This document shows, one piece after another, positions 8,845-17,417 of a stretch of DNA of 64,000 nucleotides; the stretch's first letter is position 1; every line of letters starts with the position of its first letter. Location of the stretch: assembly GCF_000255295.1 (NCBI RefSeq), contig NC_017030.1:8964328-9028327 (forward strand), given 5' to 3'. This DNA is from Corallococcus coralloides DSM 2259 (GTDB lineage: Bacteria > Myxococcota > Myxococcia > Myxococcales > Myxococcaceae). The translations under genes and the position numbers were made by a program. Under the pieces are notes generated by a model that saw nothing but the letters and a program-made list of their open reading frames with translations, was not told where the DNA came from and searched no databases.

Positions 8845-11800
8845 CTACTCCTGACGGCGCTGCACGTCCTTGAGCTGTCCGTGCAGGCTCTTCACCGCCT
8901 TGAGGGTCGGCGTCCTACTGCCGCCCTCCGCGAAGTCGTCCGAGAGCTTCTCGTAGAGGTTGCACTGCATGCCCATGGCCGTGCAGCTGTGCTTGTTCTC
9001 GAGCTTCTCGAAGAGCTCCTTCGTCTGCGCCCATTCCCTCGCCAGTTCGGGAGGGAGGTTGCTCTGCTTGGGGGCAGCACGCGTCGCGGCGGCGCGCTTG
9101 CCGGGGCGTGCCGGCGCCGCCTTCTTCGAAGCGGGAGCGGCAGCGCCCTCCGCCGGCGCATCATTGCCGAGCATGGCATCCAGCTCCTCGGCGTCCGCGG
9201 AATCCGGCCCGGTGGGGGCCTGCGCGGACTCGGCGGCTGGTGGCGTGGGCTCAGCCGGCACGGAGGTGGGCGCCGCGGCCACGTTCTGGGCAGGAGGCGT
9301 GTCCTGCGTGGCGGCCGGCGTGTCCTGGCCCGCAGAAGGCGGACGCCCCTGGGGGGGCGCGGGCCGCGTGGGAATCTGCTGCACCGGGGTGGGCGGAGGC
9401 GGCGTCGACGTCCGCGACCGCTCCAGCCCCACGGCCACGCGCAGCTCGGGGACGAAGTAGAGCCCCGCGCCCACGATGGACAGCGCGACGACCATCAGCA
9501 GGATGAACACCAGCGCGGAGCGCAGCCCGCCGCCCTTCTTCACCGGCGTGGGCTCGCGCCGCGAGGCACGCGGCGGCTCCGAAGGCTCTGGCCGCACCGG
9601 CATGGCCTTGCGCCGGGTCGCGTCGTCGCGCGTCGCGCGCGCGGTGGACGACTCGTCCGGATCCGCGGCGGGCGCGGGGGCGCGGGTAACGGCGCGCATG
9701 CTCGACGCGGTGCTGGAGCGCGGGGGCGGCGTGCTCGGCGACGAACCGCGCACGGCGCGCCGGGACCCCGTCTTGCCCCGGGCCGGAGCGGTGGGGCCGG
9801 TGTCGGCCTCACGCTTGCCGGTGGAAGAGGACGCCTCGCGCAGCAGCGCCTCGTCCAGCATCACGCGGGCCTGGGGCTCCTCGCGGCGCGAGGCCCGGGG
9901 CATGGAGATGCGCGGGTGCGTGTCCGCGTTGCCCTCGCGCGCGGCCGAGGCGTCGTCCGGATCCGCGGAGATGTACGGCACGCTGGAGTCCGCCTCCAGG
10001 GCGCGGGCATCCACCGAGACCAGGTCCTCCGACGGCCGCGTGTCCTGCATCGTGGGCCGGGGAGCCGGCCCCGAATCGAGCGGCTCGGAGTCCCGCGAGT
10101 CCTCTTCGGCTTCGAAGGAGCGCGAGGACTGGATGGAGGGCACCTGGATGGTGGGCGCCGCGTACGCCGGCAGCGGCACCGGCGCAGGCGCAGGCCGGTT
10201 GCCATTCGACGGCGTCGTCACGCCGGGGCGCGAGGACGCCAGGGACGGCATCGCGGCCGTGGGGCGCTGGCCTTCCGGGATGCGGGCCTCCACGGCACGC
10301 GCGGGCTCGGCGGCGCGGGGCGCATCGAAGCCGCGGGACGGCTCAGCGGCGCGGAGCGAATCGAAACCGCGAGATGCATCCGAGGCCCGGGGCGCATCGA
10401 AGCCACGCGACGACTCCGGCGCGCGCACCGGCTCGTAGCTCGGCAGGGGCTCCGGGGCGCGAGCCGCGTCGAACGCGGGGCGGCTGCCGTTCGACGGCGT
10501 CGTGACTCCAGGCCGCGCCGACGCCAGGGACGGCATCGCGGCGGTGGGGCGCTGTCCCTCCGGGATGCGTGCTTCCGCGGCGCGAAGCTCGGCTCCCGCG
10601 GAGCGGCCTCCTTCCGGGATGGGCTCCGGCCACGGATAGGGGCTCTCGGGAAGCTCCTCGTCATCGGCGAACGGGCCGTCCGGCGGAGGCGGCGGCTCCA
10701 TGAACGGCAGCGACTCACCCGCTGATTCGAACCGCCCCGCCCCGGCGTCGAAGGAAGGCATCGGCGGAGGCGCCACCGGCCGCGACGCATCCACCGGCAC
10801 GAAGGGCACGGGCCCATCCGCGGGCCGCACGGCGGGAATCGACGCCATCGGCGGAGGCGGAGGCGGAGGCGGCACACCCCGCGGGCCCACCGAATCGGAG
10901 AAGGGCAGCGAAGCCCCCCGCCCCACCGGCACGTCCGGCACCGGAGGCGCGTCGCGCGACGGCAGCCCTGGATCCGCGGACGGCAGCGACGTGGCGCGAG
11001 GCGCGGTGGGCTCGTGCGCCTCGGAGGCCGGCAGCGCGTCCGCCCGGGGCGCGGTGGGCTCTCCCAGCAGCGGGGCGGAAGCCTCCGCCTCCACGGCGCG
11101 GTCGGAAGGCAACCGGATGGCCGGCAGGCCCTCGAGGATGGTGGGCCGGTCCATCGCGTCCTGGCGGACCTCCACCGTGGGCGACGGCTCCGACGACGCG
11201 GGGCTGGGCCGCATCTTCGCGCGGGCCGCTTCCTCCAGCGCCTCCACCGGGAACGCGGGACGCGTGGACTCGTCCACCACCACGCCAGGGCGCGTCTCAC
11301 CGTCGTCGCGCGCGCCGCCGCCGTCCTCGCGGCTCCGGGGCGTGGGGTGGAAGGACAGGGGCTCCACCGGACCATCCAGGCGGATGGTCTTGGCCGGCAG
11401 CGAGGGCGCCTGCATCGTCGGGCGCGGCGCGGGGGCCAGCGATTCGTACGTGCCGCTGGCGCGCACGTCGCGAGACACCTCGCGCAGGGACGTCAGCAGG
11501 CGGCGCTCGGACTGGTAGTCCGCGGAGAACAGGTCGCGCATGAACTTGCTGACGCTCTCCGGGCCCGCGCTGGTGTCGATCTCCATCAGGCACGCCTGCA
11601 GGCGCCCCCGGAAGTCCTCCGCGTTCTGGAAGCGCTGGGAGGGATCCACCGCCAGCGCCTTCGCCACCAGCTGCGACACCGCCGGCGGCGTCAGCGGCTC
11701 CACCTCACTGAGCGGCGCCACCTTCGGGTTCGCCACCGCGGACATCAGTTCGCCCGGCGGAAGCGCGTCGAAGGGGTTCTTGCCGGAGATGAGCTCGTAG

Positions 11801-12474
11801 AGGCACAGGCCCACCGCGTACAGGTCGCTGCGGCGGTCCACCGGCTGGTGCCGGGCCTGCTCGGGCGACATGTAGAGGAACTTGCCCAGGATGATGCTGG
11901 GGTTCGTCTTCGCCGCCGACAGCCGGCTCTTGGCCAGGCCGAAGTCGATGACCTTCACCTCCCCCTCGTAGGAGATGAGGATGTTCTGCGGAGAGATGTC
12001 CCGGTGGACGAGCTTCAGCTCCTTCTCTTCCTCGTCCCGCTTGCGGTGCGCGTACGCCAGCGCGTCCAGCACCCGGCCCATCACGTACAGCACGAAGGTG
12101 AGCGGCAGCGGCGTCTGCCGGTCCCGCACGCGCGCGGCCACCTTGCGCAGGTCCTTGCCGTCCACGTACTCGAGGGCCATGTAGGCCTCGCCCTCGTGCA
12201 CGCCCATGTCCAGCACCTGCGCGATGGAGCCGTGCCCCAGCCGCACCAGCGTGCGCGCCTCACCCACGAAGCGGTCGACGAAGTCCTGGTCCTCCGCGAA
12301 CTGCGGGAGGATCTTCTTGATGACGCACAGCTTCTCGAAGCCCTGCGCGCCCTCCAGGCGGGCGAGGTAGATCTCCCCCATGCCGCCGGTGGCCAGATGC
12401 GACAGGAGCGTATACCGGCCGAAGGGCTGCGGCCGGAAGGGACGCAATCGGGCGGGCTGGGTCGAAGAGTTCAT
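8845..12474 (-). CDS. Giant Ser/Thr protein kinase with long disordered linker and one membrane span
   Basis: A 1209-residue protein. The kinase domain is at about residues 18-300: Gly-rich loop ATGGMGEIY, Lys in CVIKKIL, catalytic loop HRDISPQN (about 155-162), DFGLAKS (about 175), and the P+1 region SPEQARHQPVDRRSDLYAVG. All catalytic residues are present. A linker of about 650 residues rich in Pro, Ala, Arg and Ser follows; it contains two copies of ARIPEGQRPTAAMPSLAS. A single membrane span lies near residues 980-1003, so the kinase faces the cytoplasm. The roughly 200 periplasmic residues end in a short helical, Cys-containing region. It is 85 bases downstream of the FHA-GAF gene on the same strand, which suggests a signalling pair: FHA domains read phosphothreonine. 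Confidence 0.9.
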   Translation of the reverse strand: MNSSTQPARLRPFRPQPFGRYTLLSHLATGGMGEIYLARLEGAQGFEKLCVIKKILPQFAEDQDFVDRFVGEARTLVRLGHGSIAQVLDMGVHEGEAYMALEYVDGKDLRKVAARVRDRQTPLPLTFVLYVMGRVLDALAYAHRKRDEEEKELKLVHRDISPQNILISYEGEVKVIDFGLAKSRLSAAKTNPSIILGKFLYMSPEQARHQPVDRRSDLYAVGLCLYELISGKNPFDALPPGELMSAVANPKVAPLSEVEPLTPPAVSQLVAKALAVDPSQRFQNAEDFRGRLQACLMEIDTSAGPESVSKFMRDLFSADYQSERRLLTSLREVSRDVRASGTYESLAPAPRPTMQAPSLPAKTIRLDGPVEPLSFHPTPRSREDGGGARDDGETRPGVVVDESTRPAFPVEALEEAARAKMRPSPASSEPSPTVEVRQDAMDRPTILEGLPAIRLPSDRAVEAEASAPLLGEPTAPRADALPASEAHEPTAPRATSLPSADPGLPSRDAPPVPDVPVGRGASLPFSDSVGPRGVPPPPPPPPMASIPAVRPADGPVPFVPVDASRPVAPPPMPSFDAGAGRFESAGESLPFMEPPPPPDGPFADDEELPESPYPWPEPIPEGGRSAGAELRAAEARIPEGQRPTAAMPSLASARPGVTTPSNGSRPAFDAARAPEPLPSYEPVRAPESSRGFDAPRASDASRGFDSLRAAEPSRGFDAPRAAEPARAVEARIPEGQRPTAAMPSLASSRPGVTTPSNGNRPAPAPVPLPAYAAPTIQVPSIQSSRSFEAEEDSRDSEPLDSGPAPRPTMQDTRPSEDLVSVDARALEADSSVPYISADPDDASAAREGNADTHPRISMPRASRREEPQARVMLDEALLREASSSTGKREADTGPTAPARGKTGSRRAVRGSSPSTPPPRSSTASSMRAVTRAPAPAADPDESSTARATRDDATRRKAMPVRPEPSEPPRASRREPTPVKKGGGLRSALVFILLMVVALSIVGAGLYFVPELRVAVGLERSRTSTPPPPTPVQQIPTRPAPPQGRPPSAGQDTPAATQDTPPAQNVAAAPTSVPAEPTPPAAESAQAPTGPDSADAEELDAMLGNDAPAEGAAAPASKKAAPARPGKRAAATRAAPKQSNLPPELAREWAQTKELFEKLENKHSCTAMGMQCNLYEKLSDDFAEGGSRTPTLKAVKSLHGQLKDVQRRQE

Positions 12475-12559
12475 GCGGTGCGGGGGTCCACCACGGGTAG
12501 CGCATTGAACCCCGGGCAGGGGGCCCGCTTCAACCCGTCAACCGGCCGCGCCGGCCGCC

Positions 12560-14254
12560 TCACCGGATACCGGGGTTGGTCAGCATGCCCATGTCCTCTT
12601 CAATCACCTCGAAAACCGCGACCTTGTCCCGGGGAGGCCTCACCACCCGCTCGCCCAGGGGCATCACGTCGAAGCGGGCCCCGGTGGCCGCCAGCAGCTT
12701 GCCGGTCATCAGCACCTGGCCGGGCGCCGCGGTGGAGGCCAACCAGCCTGCCACCCCCATGCCCTCCCCCACGGCGCTGTACTCCGTGCGGGCCTCGGTG
12801 CCGATCATCCCCACCAGCGCCTTGGTGGAGTGCAGGGCGATCCGCAGGTCGCACCGCTCGTCCTGGGGCCTGCGGGCCATGCCCCGCTCCCAGTCCGCGC
12901 GCAGGGCCAGCGCCGCGCGCACCGCGCGGACCGCGTCATCGCCCTTGGCGTAGGGCACGCCGAAGAGGGCGCGCATGGACTCGCCCATGAAGCCTTCGAC
13001 GGTGGCCTCGAAGCTGAAGACGATGCCGCTCATGCGCGCGTGGAAGTCGTTGAGCAGCTGCGTGGCTCGCGCCGCGCCCAGCCGGCCAATGACGGCGCCG
13101 AAGTCCGCCAGCTCCGCGTGCAGCACGGTGAGGTTCTTCTCCTCCAGGCCCGGCAGCTTGCCGCCCGTGCGCTGGGCCTCGGCGGAGCGGCGCTCGGCCA
13201 CCTCCGGCGAGTGGAAGCGCTCCAGGTTGCGCCGCATCCGGTCCGTGCTGGAGCCGTCGCGCACGGCGAAGCGCTGCACGCCGCTGGCCACCAGGTGGGC
13301 CACCGCGGTGCACGCGTCCAGCATCAGCTCCAGGCTGGTGTCGCCCCCGCCGGGCACGTTGACGTAGAGCACACCCGTGAAGGGCGGCTCCGTGCCGATG
13401 GGGATGCACAGCACCCGGTCCACGCCGTACATGATGACGCTCTCGCGTCCGGCGAAGCGGCGGTCGTCCTTCACGTCGCCCACCGCGATCGCGCGGCCCT
13501 GGCGGATGGCCTCGTCCACGATGGCGTCCGACACGGGCACTTCGCCCTTGGCCAGCCGTCCCCGGTGGCGCACCGCCGCGGGCACCAGCGGCCCGGTGGC
13601 GTGCTTGAGCAGCACCACCGCCGTCGTCGCGTCGGTGCGCTCCAGGAGCCGGTCCATCGCGGACTCCAGGAACGCGGTCAGCGTGCGCGCGGTGGCCAGC
13701 GCCTCCGCGGCGTGCACCAGCAGCACCAGCGTCTCGTACGACACGCGCGGGCTGGCGATGGCGGAGCCCGCGGGCACGGGCGAGGGACCGGAGAACGCGT
13801 CGTCGAACGGCAGCGGCCCCACGTTGTCCAAGAGGCGCAGCACGTCCGCGTCCTTGACGTTCTTGGCCAGCAGCACGGACGGGCCCACGTCCGTGCCGTG
13901 CCCGAAGCGCACGACGCCGCCCGCGCCCAGGTCCATCATCTCCGTGGCGGCGTTCTCCACCGTGTGCGGCTGGCGCACCGCCAGGGTGTTCTCCCCCAGC
14001 GTCACGGTGTCGCCCGCGTTCAGGTGCTTGCTGCCCTGGAGCGGAGAGCCATTCACCCGGCTGCCGTTCCGGCTGCCCAGGTCCTCGATGCGCAGCACGT
14101 CACCTTCGACGTAGAGCCGCGCGTGCCGGCGCGACACCAGGTCGCCGCCCAGCACGATGTCGTTCTCGTCCGCACGGCCGAGGCTGGTGACGCCCTCCGG
14201 CAGGTCGTACGACGTGTCGAAGTAGCCGGGCCCGTTGATGATGATCTGCCACAT
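12560..14254 (-). CDS. FHA-GAF protein with degenerate class III cyclase domain
   Basis: A 564-residue protein. The FHA domain (about residues 15-90) is intact: LGRADENDIVL, SRRHARL and GSRNGSRVNG supply the phosphothreonine-binding Arg, Ser and Asn. A GAF-like domain follows at about 155-310. The C-terminal region (about 375-545) has the class III nucleotide cyclase fold pattern, but metal positions that are usually Asp read Glu (LHAEL, and FMGESMRALFG instead of a GD motif). The helix that normally carries the transition-state Asn and Arg reads AVGEGMGVAGWLAS. It is therefore probably a non-catalytic or altered cyclase module. ATG at 14254 is preferred over TTG 14263. It lies upstream of the giant kinase on the same strand. 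Confidence 0.85.
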   Translation of the reverse strand: MWQIIINGPGYFDTSYDLPEGVTSLGRADENDIVLGGDLVSRRHARLYVEGDVLRIEDLGSRNGSRVNGSPLQGSKHLNAGDTVTLGENTLAVRQPHTVENAATEMMDLGAGGVVRFGHGTDVGPSVLLAKNVKDADVLRLLDNVGPLPFDDAFSGPSPVPAGSAIASPRVSYETLVLLVHAAEALATARTLTAFLESAMDRLLERTDATTAVVLLKHATGPLVPAAVRHRGRLAKGEVPVSDAIVDEAIRQGRAIAVGDVKDDRRFAGRESVIMYGVDRVLCIPIGTEPPFTGVLYVNVPGGGDTSLELMLDACTAVAHLVASGVQRFAVRDGSSTDRMRRNLERFHSPEVAERRSAEAQRTGGKLPGLEEKNLTVLHAELADFGAVIGRLGAARATQLLNDFHARMSGIVFSFEATVEGFMGESMRALFGVPYAKGDDAVRAVRAALALRADWERGMARRPQDERCDLRIALHSTKALVGMIGTEARTEYSAVGEGMGVAGWLASTAAPGQVLMTGKLLAATGARFDVMPLGERVVRPPRDKVAVFEVIEEDMGMLTNPGIR

Positions 14255-14397
14255 CGGGCGCAAGACATTACACGACCTCCCAATCTTCCGAGAGTCCGAG
14301 ACGCTTTCCCGTGGAAGACGGGCATCCGGCCGAGGCCCCGGCCGCCCTCCCGCGTCGCGTCATACCCGGGGCGCCCGCCCGATGCTGGGGTCGGAGT

Positions 14398-14928
14398 TCA
14401 CCTGGGGCGGTGGATGAAGAGGGAATCACCCACGCGCAGCGTGCGGAATGCCGTCAGCGGGCGGGACGCGGGGCCCTGGAGCACGCTGCCGTCCAGACCG
14501 AAGCGCGAACCGTGACAGGGGCACTCCACCGCCCCGAGCGCGCCGTCCCAGGCCACCGCGCAGTCGCCATGGGTGCAGGTGCGCCACACGGCCCGGTAGC
14601 AGCCGTCCCCCGCGTGCACCACCACCACGTCCAGGAGCGCCTCCGGGACGCGGACGGCGGCGTGGCCTCCGGGCTCGCGCAGGGCGGGGTGCAGGGAGAG
14701 CGGGACCTCCACCCAGCCGTCCTCGGGCGTGCCGGGGACGCCGGTGTCGCCGCACTCCGCCGGGGCCGGGTCCGGAGCGGGCAGCACCACGGCCTCGCGC
14801 CAGTCGCCGCCGCAGCCCAGCGCGGCCAGGGCGCAGGTGCCGCGCAGGAGCGTGCACAGCACCTGGCGGCGCTCCACCCCACCCGCCTCCGCGTCTTCGG
14901 AAGGCAGGTGGGGCGCGCGCGTGCTCAC
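14398..14928 (-). CDS. Rieske [2Fe-2S] lipoprotein
   Basis: A 176-residue protein. The Rieske cluster motifs are complete: CTHGDC near residue 118 and CPCHGSRF about 16 residues later, supplying two Cys and two His, plus the outer Cys pair. The N-terminus has RR, a hydrophobic stretch and a lipobox-like LAALGC with Cys at 39, so it is probably an exported lipoprotein; the twin Arg could allow Tat export of a folded cluster protein. GTG 14928 overlaps the stop of the upstream surface lipoprotein as GTGA. It is the third gene of a unit headed by cobalamin riboswitch I. I know of no Rieske protein assigned to corrinoid uptake, so the partner is unknown; an electron-transfer role is inferred only from the cluster. 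Confidence 0.85.
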   Translation of the reverse strand: MSTRAPHLPSEDAEAGGVERRQVLCTLLRGTCALAALGCGGDWREAVVLPAPDPAPAECGDTGVPGTPEDGWVEVPLSLHPALREPGGHAAVRVPEALLDVVVVHAGDGCYRAVWRTCTHGDCAVAWDGALGAVECPCHGSRFGLDGSVLQGPASRPLTAFRTLRVGDSLFIHRPR

Positions 14929-15698
14929 GGCACGCCGCCGTCGGGGAGCTGGCCGTTCACCACCGACAGCGCATCCAGGTCGAAGCCGCCGGACGTGCCG
15001 CCGTAGCTGTTGAGCCCCGTGTCGGTGAGGCGCACGAAGCGCGCACGGGAGAGTCCCACGTCCGCCAGGTCGAAGCCGTCCCCGCCCGCCACGGCCGGGT
15101 CGGTGGGGGACACGCCGTTGTCCGGGGCAGAGAGCACCGGGTGCGTGCCGGCACAGCCCGGGTAGCCGCCGTCCTTGTCGGTGGCGGCGCACGGGAAGTC
15201 GAACCAGGTGACGCCGTCGTCGCTGACGGACACGCGGGCCGTCTCCGCGAAGATGTCGCCGCCGTACTTCTGGAAGGCGTTCTCGAAGACGAGCAGGTCC
15301 ACGCCCGGGCCGTCCACCGCGAACAGGTCGGTGAACTCCAGGGTGATGGAGCCGCCCCGCCCCAGCGACAGCACGTCGAGCGAGCCCGTGTTCTGTCCCG
15401 CCCCCACGGGCGGCCCGAGCACGATGTCCGGGAAGCGGTCCTGCCCGAAGCCGGCCGAGTCGCCGAACTGATACGCCGTCACGCGGTCCGCGAACGGATC
15501 CACCGGCCGCGAGCCCGCGTCGACACCGGCATCGACATCCGTGCCAGCGTCGACCTCCGAGCCTGCATCGGGGACACCGGCATCCGCGTGGGTGCCGGCA
15601 TCCACGAGGTCCTCACCCGGAAGCGGACCGGGCTCCGGGTCGCCCGTGCACGCGCCCAGGGTCAGCAGCGCGCCGAGCGCGAGCAGCGGGCGCTTCAT
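14925..15698 (-). CDS. Surface lipoprotein with jelly-roll-like VFENAF domain (cobalamin-regulated)
   Basis: A 257-residue protein with a lipoprotein signal (lipobox LTLGAC, Cys 17), then an Asp/Ala/Gly-rich linker with several DAG units. A roughly 200-residue domain follows, reading DPFADRV, SAGFGQDRFPDIVLGPP, GSLDVLSLGRGGSITLEF, GPGVDLLVFENAFQ, VSVSDDGVTWFDFPC, YPGCAGTHPV, and ending DLADVGLSRARFVRL and GGFDLDALSVVNG. This resembles cell-surface proteins that I associate with B12-regulated loci; a link to the Bacteroides BtuH idea is only a guess. ATG 15698 overlaps the preceding stop as TGATG. A close paralogue lies at 19463-20140. It is the second gene under riboswitch I. Confidence 0.75.
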   Translation of the reverse strand: MKRPLLALGALLTLGACTGDPEPGPLPGEDLVDAGTHADAGVPDAGSEVDAGTDVDAGVDAGSRPVDPFADRVTAYQFGDSAGFGQDRFPDIVLGPPVGAGQNTGSLDVLSLGRGGSITLEFTDLFAVDGPGVDLLVFENAFQKYGGDIFAETARVSVSDDGVTWFDFPCAATDKDGGYPGCAGTHPVLSAPDNGVSPTDPAVAGGDGFDLADVGLSRARFVRLTDTGLNSYGGTSGGFDLDALSVVNGQLPDGGVP

Positions 15699-17005
15699 CA
15701 CTGGCCCTGCCGGATGCGCACGAGGCGGCGGCCGTTGACGTCCTTCACGCCCACGAGCAGGTCCGCGCCCAGCGACGACAGCAGGTCCACGGTCGTGCAC
15801 GCATCCGCGGCGTTGAGCACCGCCTCGCGCGAGCCCACGCTGACGGGCTGGCCGCCTCCCAGTCCGGGCGTGAGCGAGAAGCGCGACACGTCGGTGACGC
15901 CGAAGCCCGTGGCGCCGTAGCCACCGCGCACCACCGCCACGCCGTTGCCGAAGCCCGCGGCGGCGTTGAAGTCAGAGCCCACGTCCACCTTCGGCTCGTT
16001 CGTGAGCACCACCGGCGTGCGCGAGGCCAGCGCTGCGTCCAGCTTGGTGCTGGACACGGCGTGGGCCACGTTCACGTACGTGTCCGCCTCCGAGTAGCCG
16101 AACACCGCGATGCCGTTGCCCGCGACGGCGGTGAAGCCGCTGGCGCCCACCTGCGCCGGGAAGTCCACCACCTTCGCGGCGGAGTAGGGCTTGGAGGAGG
16201 TCACCAGCGCGTAGATGCCCAGGTCGCCCGTCACCGTGTCCAGGCCGCCGCCGTTGATGAAGAACGTGTCCGTGGTGCCCGCGGCGGTGTAGTTGGCCGG
16301 AGCGTCGAGGTAGGTCGCCGCGTCGCGCGTGGATGGATCCAACAGCGCCACGGTGCCCGGGAAGCCCGCGCCGGACTTCGTGTAGCCCGCGAGCAGGCGC
16401 GTGCCGTCATAGGCCAGGAAGTAGGACGGGAAGGTGTCGGCCGCGTTGGCGCGGTCCGCGGGCGCGAGCACCGTTTCGAGCGCCGCGTCCCCCAGCTTCA
16501 CGTCCGGCCAGGTCCCCAGCGCGAAGAAGTCGCGGCCCGTGGCCGTCGTGCGCAAGCCGAAGAGCGAATACGTGGGGCCGGGCGTGGACACCACCGCCAC
16601 TACTTCCGAAGACAGGTCCGCGGACTCCGCGACGCTGAAGCCCGCCTGGAGCTGGAGCGTGCCCAGCACCTGCTCGCGAGGCAGCGGGGCGCAAGCGACC
16701 GTGCCGCCGTCCGTGCCCGCATCCGTGCCGGTGCCGCCGTCGGTCTCCGTGCCCGCGTCGGTCTCCGTCCCCGCGTCGGTGTTGGTGCCCGCGTCGTCCT
16801 CTTCGATGTCGACGATGACCTGGGTGCACAGCTCCTCGACGCAGGCCCAGGCCTGGCCCGCCGGGGCCGCGCCCTTGTCGCGGCAGTCGAAGGAGTCCAC
16901 GCACTCCTCGCCGCAGCCCGTGCCGCCCAGCACCACCGCCAGCAGGGCGCCCATCAGCGCCGCGCGCTGGCCCTTCGTACCCATCCGCTTCATGTCGGTC
17001 CGCAT
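15698..17005 (-). CDS. Propeller-like surface lipoprotein, paralogue 1 (cobalamin riboswitch-controlled)
   Basis: A 435-residue lipoprotein (lipobox GGTGC, Cys 31). A short Cys-rich module (CGEECVDSFDCRDKG and CVEELC) is followed by a six-residue Thr-Asp-Ala-Gly repeat linker with about five units. A roughly 340-residue beta-rich domain then ends LLVGVKDVNGRRLVRIRQ. Repeating blocks of the type GTWPDVKLGDAALETVLAPADR suggest a propeller or similar repeat fold, as in BtuG/YncE-like proteins, but I cannot count blades with certainty. Paralogues are at 17418-18839 and 20149-21600. The ATG at 17005 is kept because the same GGAGCGAGGAC leader precedes both this start and that of paralogue 2; MKRMG at 16993 is an alternative. 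The first gene after riboswitch I. Confidence 0.75.
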   Translation of the reverse strand: MRTDMKRMGTKGQRAALMGALLAVVLGGTGCGEECVDSFDCRDKGAAPAGQAWACVEELCTQVIVDIEEDDAGTNTDAGTETDAGTETDGGTGTDAGTDGGTVACAPLPREQVLGTLQLQAGFSVAESADLSSEVVAVVSTPGPTYSLFGLRTTATGRDFFALGTWPDVKLGDAALETVLAPADRANAADTFPSYFLAYDGTRLLAGYTKSGAGFPGTVALLDPSTRDAATYLDAPANYTAAGTTDTFFINGGGLDTVTGDLGIYALVTSSKPYSAAKVVDFPAQVGASGFTAVAGNGIAVFGYSEADTYVNVAHAVSSTKLDAALASRTPVVLTNEPKVDVGSDFNAAAGFGNGVAVVRGGYGATGFGVTDVSRFSLTPGLGGGQPVSVGSREAVLNAADACTTVDLLSSLGADLLVGVKDVNGRRLVRIRQGQ

Positions 17006-17187
17006 CGAGTCCTCGCTCCTGGCCTTCCCGCACGAAAGGCGGAAAAAAGGCATTGCCCTGGCGGGAGGCTGCGCGGACGGAAGGCACCGGACCGCCAGAC
17101 GCGCATCGCACCCGGGTGGTCTGCCTTCGCCGTCAGCTCCCCGCGGAGATTCCGGTCTGTCGCCGGGCCCTCCGTGGGGAGGACGCC

Positions 17188-17325
17188 GGGTCGTCGCCAG
17201 GTCTTCGGACTCGCGGGGACGGCGTTCGTGTGAACGCCGTTCCTGCTCACCGCTGCGGGGCAGTCCCGGACTCGCACCGGGTTCCCTGGAAGCCCTCCCG
17301 CCCCATGGCGGGAAGGCATCGATGA
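17188..17325 (-). promoter_or_regulatory. Cobalamin riboswitch I
   Basis: Read on the minus strand, the conserved B12-aptamer blocks occur in order. They are a GGGAACCCGGTGCGAGTC-type core, CCGGGACTGCCCCGCAGCGGTGA (B12 box region, 17245-17274), a variable hairpin with GAACGGCG/CGCCGTTC arms, and the closing block AGTCCGAAGACCTGG (17197-17211). About 180 bases of leader lie between the aptamer and the ATG at 17005. In the leader a run of six T (17043-17048) follows a possible stem (17058-17064 with 17092-17098), which would suit transcription attenuation. It controls the propeller-like, jelly-roll-like and Rieske lipoprotein genes. Confidence 0.93.
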
Positions 17326-17332
17326 CGGGGCG

Positions 17333-17361
17333 GGACTATGGCGACCCCGGGGCAAAGTCAA
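17333..17361 (-). promoter_or_regulatory. Promoter of riboswitch I unit
   Basis: On the minus strand, TTGACT (17356-17361), a 17-base spacer and TAGTCC (17333-17338) precede the aptamer. The layout matches the promoters of riboswitches II and III (TTGACA and TTGACG, each with a 17-base spacer), which supports all three. Confidence 0.7.
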
Positions 17362-17417
17362 TGCGCCGCGGGTTCAGCGCGGCGATCGACAGGGCGAACG
17401 CGTGGGAATGAGGACGC

